Source of the DNA: Zhouia amylolytica
GTDB lineage: Bacteria > Bacteroidota > Bacteroidia > Flavobacteriales > Flavobacteriaceae
NCBI RefSeq assembly: GCF_900116365.1
Contig: NZ_FPAG01000013.1
Coordinates: 1 to 49,752 of the forward strand
DNA length: 49,752 bases
Direction of reading: 5' to 3'
A model generated the notes under the pieces. The model saw nothing but the letters and a program-made list of their open reading frames with translations. It had not been told where the DNA came from and did no database searches. A program made the translations under genes and the position numbers. Below, one piece after another: positions 34,201 to 42,767 of this stretch. Numbering within the stretch: the stretch's first letter is position 1; the number at the start of each line of letters is the position of its first letter.

Positions 34201-35805
34201 AATCCGGAAATTGCCAAAACGAGAAACTCGACTCCTTACGTTGGATTAATTTCTCCTCCTCCGCACCACGACATCTATTCGATAGAAGATTTAGCTCAAC
34301 TGATCTTTGATTTAAAAAATGCAAACAGAGAAGCCAGAGTTAACGTTAAGTTAGTTTCTAAGGTAGGCGTAGGTACAATTGCTGCCGGTGTGGCAAAAGC
34401 GAAGGCCGATGTTGTTTTAATATCAGGATATGATGGAGGTACTGGTGCATCGCCTTTGACCTCTCTTAGGCACGCGGGACTTCCTTGGGAACTAGGTATT
34501 GCTGAAGCACAACAAACATTAGTATTAAACGATCTAAGAAATCGAATTGTAGTTGAATGTGATGGTCAATTAAAAACAGGACGTGATGTAGCAATCGCTG
34601 CTTTATTAGGTGCTGAAGAATTTGGTTTTGCTACGGCTCCGCTTGTTGCTTCCGGATGTATTATGATGCGTGCTTGCCACCTTAACACTTGTCCTGTAGG
34701 TATTGCTACTCAGGACCCTGAATTAAGAAAGAATTTTAAAGGGACACCTGAGCATGTAATTAACTACATGTACTTTATTGCCCAGGAATTAAGAGAAATA
34801 ATGGCTTCTCTAGGCTTCAGAACTATTGAAGAAATGGTTGGTCAGAGTCAAAAACTTGACATGAATACTGCCATTGAACATTATAAAGCACAAGGAATAG
34901 ACCTTTCTAACATACTATACAAACCGCAAGTTGATCCAACAACAAAGCTTTACAACACAACGAAGCAAGATCATCAACTCGATAATGTGTTAGATTTTGA
35001 TATAATCAGTCAGGCGCATCCAGCGATTTATCGTAAGGAAAAAATGTCATTAGACTTTCCAATTACGAACATCAACAGAACCACGGGGGCCATTTTAAGT
35101 AATGAAATTACTAAAACACATGGTGCTAACGGATTGCCTGAAGACACACTCACGTTAAACTTTAAAGGTGCAGCTGGTCAAAGTTTCGGAGCTTTTGCTA
35201 CTAAAGGTTTAACAATGGTTGTAACCGGTAACACCAACGATTACCTGGGTAAAGGATTATCAGGTGGAAAACTTATTGTTAAAGTTCCTGAGGAGGCGAC
35301 TTTCGAACCACACAAGAACATCATTATCGGTAATGTTGCTATGTATGGTGCTATTAATGGTGAAGCTTATATTAATGGTATTGCAGGAGAAAGATTCCTG
35401 GTTAGAAACTCCGGAGCAAAAGCTGTCGTGGAGGGAATTGGAGACCATGGTTGTGAATATATGACTGGAGGTATTGCAGTGATTCTTGGTAAAATAGGCA
35501 GAAACTTTGCTGCAGGTATGAGCGGAGGTATCGCCTATATCTATAACAAAGACAACTCGCTTGACTCCAGAAACTTTAATATGGAAATGGTTGAAATTGA
35601 AGAACCTTCGACGGAGAATATCGAAGAATTGAAAGATTTAATCAGCAACCATTTGAAGTACACTGGCAGTCCGATTGCAAAGTCTATCCTTGATAATTGG
35701 GATCAGGAACAGAAAAACTTTGTAAAAGTAATGCCTACTGAATACAAAAAAGCATTGGAAATGCTTGCTAAACAAAAAGAAGAACAAGAATTAACAACAG
35801 CATAA
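31288..35805 (+). CDS. gltB: Glutamate synthase, large (alpha) subunit
   Basis: This 1505-residue enzyme makes two glutamates from glutamine and 2-oxoglutarate, the main ammonium assimilation route with glutamine synthetase. A 17-residue propeptide precedes Cys18 in NCGAGF, the catalytic Cys of the glutamine amidotransferase domain. Then come the central domain, the FMN-binding synthase domain (about 830-1230, with GGKSNSGEGGEDPGRF and SGYDGGTGASPLTS) and the 3Fe-4S cysteines in ACHLNTCPVG near 1130. The C-terminal beta-helix is rich in Gly (MTGGIAVILGKIGRNFAAGMSGG). Length matches known subunits. gltD follows after 2 bp. Confidence 0.97.
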   Translation: MTPKQQGLYSPKFERDNCGAGFICNLKGVRTNDIIHKALDILVRLEHRGAVSADGKTGDGAGILIEIPHEYFKKVCSFELPKQKDYAVGMVFLPKSDNQTQLCINSFNSNIEKQGLNIIGWRDVPVNKEVLGEIAANSEPTVKQVFIGKNNQDLSEQEFNAKIYAARKISEHEIYDSGIAEADFYYFASLSTTTIIYKGLLMPQDISGYYLDLLDPDVVTKLALVHQRFSTNTFPTWDLAQPFRYMCHNGEINTLTGNLSRMKAREELFASKLFGEDLKHIPPVVLDGKSDSASMDMVLELLLQTGRSLPEAMMMLVPEAWERHQSMPDNKKAFYEYNACIMEPWDGPASIPFTDGNYIGALLDRNGLRPSRYSVTKDGYVIMSSETGVVDVEPDNIEYHGRLEPGKMFLVDMNEGRIIEDEEVKETIVSKRPYRQWVDENLLPLAKIAYTGNKTPVEAVDPITREKLFGYTQEDIKTIISPMAIGAKEAIGSMGTDTPLAVLSDKPQLLFNYFKQLFAQVTNPPLDGIREEIVTDISLSIGADKNIFDVIPEQAKKLRIQNPVISNEDLDKIKYIEHPDFKTKSISILYEAAKGLNGLESRLEDIIKEISTAIDEGFNIIILSDRGVSETMAPIPSLLACSFVHHGLKKHKKRSSMGIIVESAEPREPHHFATLFGYGASAINPYMVNEIIANLVDEGEINGIEAPVAIQNFNKAIGKGIIKIMNKIGISTLHSYRGSQIFEALGLNEKFVNKYFCNTSTRIEGIGLYEIEKEIQKRFQKAFSNSQIGAEMDLEIGGDYRWRRNGERHMFNPASVAKLQQSVRQNRYDTYKEYASLINEQSERLMTLRGMFKFKDLNPISIDEVEPWTDIVKRFKTGAMSFGSISREAHENLAIAMNRIGGKSNSGEGGEDPGRFQKDLNGNWRNSAIKQVASGRFGVSIDYLSNAREIQIKMAQGAKPGEGGQLPGPKVNPEIAKTRNSTPYVGLISPPPHHDIYSIEDLAQLIFDLKNANREARVNVKLVSKVGVGTIAAGVAKAKADVVLISGYDGGTGASPLTSLRHAGLPWELGIAEAQQTLVLNDLRNRIVVECDGQLKTGRDVAIAALLGAEEFGFATAPLVASGCIMMRACHLNTCPVGIATQDPELRKNFKGTPEHVINYMYFIAQELREIMASLGFRTIEEMVGQSQKLDMNTAIEHYKAQGIDLSNILYKPQVDPTTKLYNTTKQDHQLDNVLDFDIISQAHPAIYRKEKMSLDFPITNINRTTGAILSNEITKTHGANGLPEDTLTLNFKGAAGQSFGAFATKGLTMVVTGNTNDYLGKGLSGGKLIVKVPEEATFEPHKNIIIGNVAMYGAINGEAYINGIAGERFLVRNSGAKAVVEGIGDHGCEYMTGGIAVILGKIGRNFAAGMSGGIAYIYNKDNSLDSRNFNMEMVEIEEPSTENIEELKDLISNHLKYTGSPIAKSILDNWDQEQKNFVKVMPTEYKKALEMLAKQKEEQELTTA

Positions 35806-35807
35806 TC

Positions 35808-37265
35808 ATGGGAAAACTAAGAGGATTTTTAGAATTTGATAAAGGATACGAAAGCAACCTTGCTGTTGAAGAACGTGTAGAAAACTATAAAGAATTTACA
35901 CAGGAACTTCCTCAGGAAGAATTAGAAAAACAAGGAGCTCGTTGTATGGATTGCGGTATTCCTTTTTGCCACAGTGGTTGTCCATTGGGTAATTTAATAC
36001 CGGATTTTAACGACGCAGTATATAAGAACAATTGGGAAAAAGCATTGCACATCCTGCATTCTACAAACAACTTTCCTGAGTTTACCGGAAGACTTTGTCC
36101 GGCACCTTGTGAATCGGCATGTGTATTAGGCATCATAAAACCATCTGTTTCGATAGAGTTAATTGAAAAATATATTGTTGAAAGAGGATTTAAAGAAGGA
36201 TGGATTAAGCCACAACCTCCGACAAACCGTACGGGTAAGAAAGTAGCTGTAGTGGGTTCTGGCCCCGCAGGTTTAGCTACTGCACAGCAGTTAAACAGAG
36301 CAGGTCATACCGTAACGGTTTTTGAAAGAGATGCCAAGATCGGTGGATTACTACGCTATGGAATTCCTGATTTTAAGTTGGAGAAATCTGTTATTGACAG
36401 AAGACTCGACATTATGAAAGAAGAGGGCATCGAATTTAAAACCAATGTACACGTTGGAAAGAATTACGATGTTGAGGAACTGAAATCATTCGATGCTGTA
36501 GTACTTTGTGGTGGAGCCACACAAAGGAGAGGTTTACCAATTGAAGGAAGCGATGCAAATGGAGTTGTTCAGGCCATGGAATTCTTAAAGAGAAATAACG
36601 AGGTTGTTGATGGACTTAATGAAACAACAGAGCCTTTACACGCCAAAGACAAGCATGTTATTGTTATTGGAGGTGGGGACACAGGATCTGACTGCGTAGG
36701 AACTTCCAACAGACACGGGGCTAAATCAGTAACCAACTTTGAAATCATGCCTCGTCCTGAGGATAGCAGAACTTCAGACAACCCATGGCCTTATTGGCCA
36801 TTCACCCTTAAAACCAGTTCATCACACGAAGAAGGATGTAATCGTAACTGGAGCATTTTAACCAAGGAATTTATTAAGGACGATAAAGGAAATTTAAAAG
36901 CCTTAAAAACTGTTGAGGTAGAATGGGTCCACACTCCAGGTCAACGTCCAGAGTTGAAAGAGGTTGAAGGCTCTGAAAAAGAATGGCCATGCGACCTTGC
37001 TTTATTAGCACTTGGTTTTACAGGACCGGAAAAAACATTACCGGAGCAATTAGGTTTAGATACTGATGCGAGAAGCAACATAAAAGGCAACAATTACCAA
37101 ACAAATGTTCCTAATGTTTTTACTGCCGGGGATATGCGTAGAGGTCAATCGTTAATCGTTTGGGCTATTTCTGAAGGAAGAGAGGCTGCCAGACAGGTAG
37201 ACGTCTATTTAACAGGCTCATCAGATCTTCCAACAAAAGAAAAAGGAGATTTACCTACAGTTTAG
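35808..37265 (+). CDS. gltD: Glutamate synthase, small (beta) subunit
   Basis: This 485-residue NADPH-oxidising subunit passes electrons to GltB. The N-terminal cysteine clusters CMDCGIPFCHSGCP and LCPAPCESAC bind two 4Fe-4S centres. The FAD site is VGSGPAGLATAQQL (about 147-160), and the NADPH site is IGGGDTGSDCVGT. The final FAD block is NVFTAGDMRRGQSLIVWAI. It begins 2 bp after gltB, so synthesis of the two subunits is coupled. A strong terminator follows, ending the gltB-gltD operon. Confidence 0.97.
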   Translation: MGKLRGFLEFDKGYESNLAVEERVENYKEFTQELPQEELEKQGARCMDCGIPFCHSGCPLGNLIPDFNDAVYKNNWEKALHILHSTNNFPEFTGRLCPAPCESACVLGIIKPSVSIELIEKYIVERGFKEGWIKPQPPTNRTGKKVAVVGSGPAGLATAQQLNRAGHTVTVFERDAKIGGLLRYGIPDFKLEKSVIDRRLDIMKEEGIEFKTNVHVGKNYDVEELKSFDAVVLCGGATQRRGLPIEGSDANGVVQAMEFLKRNNEVVDGLNETTEPLHAKDKHVIVIGGGDTGSDCVGTSNRHGAKSVTNFEIMPRPEDSRTSDNPWPYWPFTLKTSSSHEEGCNRNWSILTKEFIKDDKGNLKALKTVEVEWVHTPGQRPELKEVEGSEKEWPCDLALLALGFTGPEKTLPEQLGLDTDARSNIKGNNYQTNVPNVFTAGDMRRGQSLIVWAISEGREAARQVDVYLTGSSDLPTKEKGDLPTV

Positions 37266-37293
37266 AATCCATTAACCAACCACTATATATTTT

Positions 37294-37329
37294 AAACCCC
37301 ACAATACTAGTCATATTGTGGGGTTTTTT
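37294..37329 (+). terminator. Terminator after gltD
   Basis: AAACCCCACAATA pairs with TATTGTGGGGTTT across a 7-base loop and is followed by T residues. It separates gltD from the convergent ABC-F gene. Confidence 0.92.
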
Positions 37330-37391
37330 GCTTTAACATTGAGATCAAATCATCAACACTATCTAACGAAGCCATCTCATAATAGGCACAA

Positions 37392-39023
37392 TTACAAATC
37401 AAGATGTTTTAACTGCTCAACCCGGTTCCTTTCCAAAAACTCATCGATAGTTTCAAAATGTTCAATCACACGCTGGTCTTTAAATTCAAACACCTTTTGC
37501 GAAAGTCCTTCCAAAAATGCTCTATCGTGCGATACCAGAATAAGGGTTCCGTCAAACTTTAGCAATGCTTCTTTAAGCACATCTTTTGACTTGAGATCAA
37601 GGTGGTTTGTCGGCTCATCGAGGATTAACACATTCACTGGCTCCAATAGTAATTTCACCATTGCCAACCTGGTTTTTTCACCTCCTGACAAGTATTGTAC
37701 CTTTTTATCAATCGCATCACCCGAAAACATGAATGCACCCAGGATATTTTTTATCTCTTTCCTGATTTCCCCTTCAGCAACACTGTCTACCGTCTCAAAA
37801 ACAGTTAGGTCATTATCCAACAAAGATGCCTGGTTCTGAGCAAAATATCCTACTTTGGCATTGTGCCCCAATTGTGCATGTCCGTCAAAACCTATTTCTC
37901 CCATGATAATCTTGATCATCGTAGATTTACCTTCTCCATTTCTACCTACAAAAGAAACCTTCTCACCTCTGGCTATAGCCATATTGGCCTCCTGAAAAAC
38001 TGTATGATCCCCATACGATTTACTTAAATCTTTAACCGTGACAGGAAAATCACCTGAACGCTCCGATGGTGGAAAACGCAAATGCATGGCAGAAGTATCG
38101 ATCTCATCTATTTCTACGATTTCCATTTTTTCAAGCATTCTTTGTCGGGAGCTTACCTGATTCGTTTTTGAATAGGTTCCTTTAAACTGCTCTATAAACC
38201 GTTTAGTCTCCTTAATTAGCTTCTGCTGTTCATTGTATTCTTTTAATTGTTGAGCTCTTCTCTCTTCGCGAAGCGTCAAGTAATGTGAATAATTAGCTTT
38301 ATAATCGTAAATACGCCCCATAGTTACTTCTATGGTTCTATTGGTTATGTTATCGATAAAGGTTTTATCGTGTGAGATCACGATAACTGCTTTGGCCTTA
38401 TTCTTTAAGAAGTCCTCTAACCAAATAACTGATTCAATATCTATATGGTTGGTCGGCTCATCCAAAAGTACAAGGTCGGGTTTCTTCAACAGTATTTTTG
38501 CTAATTCTATTCGCATACGCCATCCACCACTAAACTCGGAAGTATTACGCGAAAAATCTGAACGCTTAAACCCTAATCCCAGCAAAGCCTTTTCGACCTC
38601 GGCATCGTAATTCGTGTCTTCTATTGAATAAAATTTTTCTCCAAGCTCACTTACCCTTTCAATGATTTTCATATACTCATCAGACTCATAATCTGTTCGA
38701 GTTTCCAACTGTTTATTAAGCGCTTCCATCTCCCGCTTCATTTCGAATATATGACCAAAGGCTTTAGAGGTCTCCTCAAAAACGGTACAATTATCTTCTG
38801 TTAGTAAATGCTGCGGCAGATACGCTATTACCGTTTCAGGAGCACATTGTATACTTCCTTTATTTGGTTGCTTTTCGCCTGCTATAATTTTCATCATAGT
38901 TGACTTTCCCGCACCATTTTTTCCCATTAATGCAATCTTGTCATTTGGGTTAATAACAAAGTTCACATCCTTAAACAAGGTTCTTGCACTAAACTCAACA
39001 GTAAGACCGTTAATTGAAATCAT
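37392..39023 (-). CDS. ABC-F family ATPase (ribosome-associated type)
   Basis: This 543-residue protein has two ABC cassettes and no membrane segment, the ABC-F layout. First cassette: Walker A GKNGAGKST at 34-42, signature FSGGW, Walker B LVLLDEPTNHID. Second: Walker A GRNGEGKST, signature LSGGE, Walker B LILDEPTNHLD. The charged linker between them (about 245-320, with the REERRAQQLKEYNEQQ stretch) is the P-site tRNA interaction motif region. Family members act on ribosomes in translation control or antibiotic protection; which subfamily this is cannot be told here. The Glu inside the second Walker A loop is slightly unusual. It is monocistronic; a TACTTTTG -7-like box lies at 39043-39050. 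Confidence 0.9.
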   Translation of the reverse strand: MISINGLTVEFSARTLFKDVNFVINPNDKIALMGKNGAGKSTMMKIIAGEKQPNKGSIQCAPETVIAYLPQHLLTEDNCTVFEETSKAFGHIFEMKREMEALNKQLETRTDYESDEYMKIIERVSELGEKFYSIEDTNYDAEVEKALLGLGFKRSDFSRNTSEFSGGWRMRIELAKILLKKPDLVLLDEPTNHIDIESVIWLEDFLKNKAKAVIVISHDKTFIDNITNRTIEVTMGRIYDYKANYSHYLTLREERRAQQLKEYNEQQKLIKETKRFIEQFKGTYSKTNQVSSRQRMLEKMEIVEIDEIDTSAMHLRFPPSERSGDFPVTVKDLSKSYGDHTVFQEANMAIARGEKVSFVGRNGEGKSTMIKIIMGEIGFDGHAQLGHNAKVGYFAQNQASLLDNDLTVFETVDSVAEGEIRKEIKNILGAFMFSGDAIDKKVQYLSGGEKTRLAMVKLLLEPVNVLILDEPTNHLDLKSKDVLKEALLKFDGTLILVSHDRAFLEGLSQKVFEFKDQRVIEHFETIDEFLERNRVEQLKHLDL

Positions 39024-39175
39024 AACAATAATTTTAAGCCTGCAAAAGTAGAGTTTTGAAGCGATATTGTTACCGATTTCATGACAAATTAATAATCAGT
39101 GATTTGTCACAAACTTTATATGTCTTCACTAAGATAATTTATTCCATTCTTAGCCCATGGTTTCATTTATTGTTC

Positions 39176-40222
39176 TTAATTCCAGGGCCCGGTTGTTGTT
39201 ACATTTATGATATCTCTTGAATCCAAACGATATAATCCGCCCGAACAACCAAACCATAAACGTCCATCCTTATCTTCCAGCATATTCATAGTAGGCTTCG
39301 ACAAGGGATAATTCTTAAATTCTTTATTCTCATATTTATAAATTCCGTCACCTAAAGTACTAACCCATAAATTGCCAGAGTTGTCCTTATAGATAGTATA
39401 TACATCATTTTTACTCAAACCATCAATATTTGGAAACTGAATAAACTTCTCTCCATTGTATTTGTTCAAACCACCTTTACCAAATCTTTTACTGGCATCA
39501 GCATTGTCTTTTTCTGCCACTCTCGTTCCTATCCAGATATTTCCTTCATGATCTTCTGCAATTGCCTGTACATTATTAGAATTCAAACCATCTTTAATGG
39601 TATAATGAATAAAAGAGCTTCCGTCGTATTTAACAGCTCCATATCCATCCCTCCCAAACCAAATACTTCCGTCGGAATCTTCCATAATTATTGTTACCCA
39701 GTCTTTTGTATCCATATTAAGTCGAGTGTCGACACTTGGATTCGGAATAATAAACTTCTCGAATACTACTCCATCGAATTTACAGACGCCACCCCAGGTT
39801 CCTATCCAAAAATCTTCCTTGCTGTCTATAAACAAATTACTGATCATATTATTACAAAGTCCTTCGGTTACCGAATAATTGCTAAATGACATCCCATCGA
39901 ATTTTGATAGCCCTGAACCTGTACCAAACCATAGATTCCCTGACCTATCCTCTACAACACTCACAACTCTGTTACTCGGTAATCCATCTTTGGTAGTGAG
40001 ATAAATCAATTCACTTCCATCATATTTGGCAACACCTTTTTCTAAGGTTCCGAACCACAGGTTTCCTTTAGAATCCTGATATATTTCAACTACATATTGT
40101 CCAATCTGCGATGCATTGTTTTGCCCAATTAAACTTGCTATTTCTAGTATATTCTCCTTTTGGTTTTCAGCAATACGAGAAACCGACCAAATTGATAATA
40201 ACACTATTAAAATATATCTCAT
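39176..40222 (-). CDS. Exported two-component-regulator-type propeller protein (seven repeats)
   Basis: This 348-residue protein starts with a hydrophobic export signal (ILIVLLSIWSVS). It then contains seven copies of the Reg_prop repeat, each marked by a D-x-x-G-x-x-W-[FIV] core: DSKGNLWFGT, DRSGNLWFGT, DSKEDFWIGT, DSDGSIWFGR, DHEGNIWIGT, DNSGNLWVST and DKDGRLWFGC. Seven repeats can close one beta-propeller. In Bacteroidota such propellers usually form the periplasmic sensor of hybrid histidine kinases; here no membrane helix, kinase or DNA-binding domain follows. The function is unknown; ligand binding is inference. The YceI lipoprotein gene lies 43 bp upstream on the same strand, so they may be co-transcribed. 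Confidence 0.82.
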   Translation of the reverse strand: MRYILIVLLSIWSVSRIAENQKENILEIASLIGQNNASQIGQYVVEIYQDSKGNLWFGTLEKGVAKYDGSELIYLTTKDGLPSNRVVSVVEDRSGNLWFGTGSGLSKFDGMSFSNYSVTEGLCNNMISNLFIDSKEDFWIGTWGGVCKFDGVVFEKFIIPNPSVDTRLNMDTKDWVTIIMEDSDGSIWFGRDGYGAVKYDGSSFIHYTIKDGLNSNNVQAIAEDHEGNIWIGTRVAEKDNADASKRFGKGGLNKYNGEKFIQFPNIDGLSKNDVYTIYKDNSGNLWVSTLGDGIYKYENKEFKNYPLSKPTMNMLEDKDGRLWFGCSGGLYRLDSRDIINVTTTGPWN

Positions 40223-40265
40223 GTCTGTATTTGGTTTTTAGAATGTATTACTATTGCTTTAGTAT

Positions 40266-40928
40266 TTATTTCGTATCAAGATAAATAGTAGCTTCTATGG
40301 CTATAGCATCGGAAATAGCATGATTCTTTACTTTGGCGACACCTTTTGCATTATAATTAATACCCCATTCTGAACGATCTATTTTGAATTTTGCAGTTAG
40401 TGTATGCGCTTCCCGATCATAATCCGCTTTAAAAATTTCTATAGGTCTTTTGATGTTCTTTATTGTTAAATTGGCATCAAGTTTCATTCGGGTTTCATCA
40501 ACATATTCTATCCCGGTAATTTCTAAAGAAGATTCAGGAAACTTACTGACTTCAAAAAAATCTTCATTCTTTAAATGATCAATCAGGTTTTTGTTGTAAT
40601 CACCATCGGTATTCCAAATTGTATTCATATCGGCTGTAAAATTCCCACCAACAATTTTATTGTCAGCAAAAGTAATTTCACCCTGCTTAAGCAGTAAGGT
40701 TCCGTAGTGTTCTCCGAAATTAAATAGCATAGATCCTTTCCAGCTTATAACACTTCGCTCCAGATTAATAGCCATATCGCCATTTAAATTATCAGCAGCC
40801 TTCTGCTCGCTTTTTAATTCGTTATTAGCAGTTAAATCGTTCGGTTTTTCATCTTTGTTTTTTTGGGCACAACCATTAAGAATAAGGGCTAACACCATAA
40901 TACTCGATAAGATAATTGCTTTTTGCAT
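40266..40928 (-). CDS. YceI-family lipoprotein
   Basis: This 220-residue protein has a lipoprotein signal with Cys20 (LNGC) and a charged linker. A YceI domain runs from about 55 to the end (SVISWKGSM, ITFADNKIVGGNFTADMNTI, KFPESSLEITGI, LTIKNIKRPIEI, FKIDRSEWGINYN). YceI proteins form a lipocalin-like barrel that binds isoprenoid or other long hydrophobic molecules in the envelope; the ligand here is unknown. It is divergent from the membrane regulator at 41053, separated by about 120 bp, which makes it a plausible target of that regulator. The propeller gene follows 43 bp downstream. Confidence 0.88.
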   Translation of the reverse strand: MQKAIILSSIMVLALILNGCAQKNKDEKPNDLTANNELKSEQKAADNLNGDMAINLERSVISWKGSMLFNFGEHYGTLLLKQGEITFADNKIVGGNFTADMNTIWNTDGDYNKNLIDHLKNEDFFEVSKFPESSLEITGIEYVDETRMKLDANLTIKNIKRPIEIFKADYDREAHTLTAKFKIDRSEWGINYNAKGVAKVKNHAISDAIAIEATIYLDTK

Positions 40929-41052
40929 GGTTCTTGTTTTTTAAGATTATTCATCAAAGCTATAGGGAACCCATCCTGAAAGTGTCAAAAAAGTGTAAAA
41001 GAAGTACAAAGCCTTGTAAAAAGATATAAAATTGATGTTCTTTACCATGCCT

Positions 41053-41910
41053 ATGAAAATTAAAAATCAAGTTACTACCTGGCTCGTGGTAGTGTTGCTC
41101 TTGGTATCATGCAGTAATAACAAGCACGAAATAGCCCCGGAAAAAGTGAAGGTAGCCCTCAGAGCGGTTGGGCATCATTTACTATTGGCTCAAAATGACT
41201 CCACCTCCCTGGTGTTACCTATTGAACAAATAAGTACTTCGAAATACCAATTATCTTTTGAAAAAGAGATAACCATTGTACCTGATAGCTTAACAAGCAT
41301 TATATCATATTATTTCAATAAAGCTTCGTTACCAGCACAATATATCGTTGAAGTCATCCCCTGTAGTGATGAGGAAATAGCGTATAGCTATCAAGTTCAG
41401 GAAACCAAAGACATGGATATCATTCCGTGTAAAGGTCGTAACCTTCCAGGAGCATGTTATTTGATAACGGTTGAATTCTTAGTTTCCAACACCTCCCCTA
41501 ACCAATGGATATGGGTTTTGTTCATATTCCTTGGAGGTATTTTAACCAGCATGATCTTTTATTCTTTCAAAAAAAAGAACTATCCTGCGAAATCGATCGA
41601 AGATCATGAAATAATGAATATTGGTCATTTTTCATTTTACCCCAAACAACATAAACTCGTGAAGCAATCGGATGAAATATCGTTATCCAAAAAAGAATGT
41701 GAATTACTATTAATTTTAGTTACCAATGCTAATAATATTATTACTCGTGAGGAATTAACCAAAAAAATATGGGAAGATAACGGAGTGATTGTGGGCAGGA
41801 GTTTAGACACTTATATTTCTAAATTACGTAAAAAACTAAAAGACGATACCAATATTAAGATCGTAAATGTACATGGTATTGGGTATAAACTAGAACTAAA
41901 AAGTGTTTAA
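41053..41910 (+). CDS. Membrane-anchored transcription regulator with C-terminal OmpR-type winged helix
   Basis: From the ATG at 41053 the product has 285 residues. It begins with a hydrophobic signal ending in a lipobox-like LVSC (Cys20). A periplasmic domain of about 130 residues with four Cys, one membrane helix (about 152-170) and a cytoplasmic winged-helix domain (about 188-285) follow. The last has OmpR/PhoB hallmarks: LSKKECELLLILVTNANNIITREEL, VGRSLDTYISKLRKKL and HGIGYKL. There is no receiver domain. The layout is the reverse of ToxR, whose DNA-binding domain is N-terminal. It is divergent from yceI and may control it. Earlier in-frame starts exist at 41032, 41035 and 41047; I chose 41053 because it gives a normal signal peptide. 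Confidence 0.83.
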   Translation: MKIKNQVTTWLVVVLLLVSCSNNKHEIAPEKVKVALRAVGHHLLLAQNDSTSLVLPIEQISTSKYQLSFEKEITIVPDSLTSIISYYFNKASLPAQYIVEVIPCSDEEIAYSYQVQETKDMDIIPCKGRNLPGACYLITVEFLVSNTSPNQWIWVLFIFLGGILTSMIFYSFKKKNYPAKSIEDHEIMNIGHFSFYPKQHKLVKQSDEISLSKKECELLLILVTNANNIITREELTKKIWEDNGVIVGRSLDTYISKLRKKLKDDTNIKIVNVHGIGYKLELKSV

Positions 41911-42067
41911 AACATTCTATATTTTAGATTAGCCTTTAAGTATATAGTTATTTTGACATCAATCTCATGAGTCAAATGCATTCTATAGCCCATAAGGTTA
42001 ATTACTAAAATCATACACACTTATTCTTTAAAAAATAATTTTAAATTCGCACAAAAGTATTTTAAGA

Positions 42068-42526
42068 ATGGCCATAGAGATTCGTAAAGCACAGGAATCA
42101 GATATTGAAATCCTACTAACCTTTGAACAAGGCATAGTAGAAGCTGAACGTCCTTTTGACAACACATTAAAAGAAGGCGAAGTTAACTACTATGATTTAT
42201 CAGCACTTATCCGATCACCAAAAGCTGAAGTGTTGGTAGCGGTTGTTGACAATGAAATTGTAGGGTCAGGATATGCTAAAATTTTAACTGCTGAACCATT
42301 TCGGAAGTTTAAAGAATATGCCTATCTGGGATTTATGTATGTAAAGCCTGAATTCAGAGGAAAGGGCATTAACAGGCAGATTGTTAACAGCCTCATTGAT
42401 TGGGCTAAAACTAAAGAGCTTACTGAAATACGTTTAGAGGTTTACGACAAAAACGTACTTGCAAAAAATGCCTATACTAAAGCTGGCTTTAAGCCTAATC
42501 TGGTGGAAATGCGATTGGAACTATAA
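42068..42526 (+). CDS. GNAT-family N-acetyltransferase
   Basis: This 152-residue cytosolic protein has the GNAT acetyl-CoA fold. Motif A is LGFMYVKPEFRGKGINRQIVNSL, where the R-G-K-G loop binds the pyrophosphate of CoA. Motif B is the C-terminal RLEVYDKNVLAKNAYTKAGFKP. The acceptor substrate cannot be predicted. It appears monocistronic, and a degraded gene remnant follows. Confidence 0.87.
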   Translation: MAIEIRKAQESDIEILLTFEQGIVEAERPFDNTLKEGEVNYYDLSALIRSPKAEVLVAVVDNEIVGSGYAKILTAEPFRKFKEYAYLGFMYVKPEFRGKGINRQIVNSLIDWAKTKELTEIRLEVYDKNVLAKNAYTKAGFKPNLVEMRLEL

Positions 42527-42559
42527 ATCAATTTACGAGCATCAAGAAACATTTTCTGA

Positions 42560-42751
42560 ATTCAGAATCTTAAGAATTATAATCTAGACCGGATCAATGT
42601 GAGTGATTTAAAATGCAAAGAATACACGGCCGCCATTTAATATGGAATTACCGGAGTTCGTTCCAATTTCCTAATCAATGATAAAGCAATCATTATTGCA
42701 AAGAATTTAGGTTTAGAAGATTTAAAAAAATCATTAATTAATTCGTTATAG
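42560..42751 (+). pseudogene. Decayed remnant of a DsbA-family (FrnE-like) oxidoreductase, C-terminal part
   Basis: One frame reads IQNLKNYNLDRINVSDLKCK, EYTAAI, a TAA stop at 42638-42640, then YGITGVRSNFLINDKAIIIA and NLGLEDLKKSLINSL, ending in TAG at 42749-42751. This resembles the end of FrnE/DsbA-like proteins, where a GVxGVPxFxINxKY block precedes a short final helix. The cis-Pro expected after GV is replaced by Arg. No start codon or N-terminal CxxC region is found, and a stop lies just upstream. I judge it a degraded gene. Family assignment is from memory of motifs and moderate at best. Confidence 0.42.
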
Positions 42752-42767
42752 ACACCATTTAACTATC

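Noticed and set aside
37318-37839. 173-codon plus-strand frame after gltD
   Set aside because: It runs through the gltD terminator and antisense to the ABC-F gene, and its sequence is Ser/Asn-rich without motifs.
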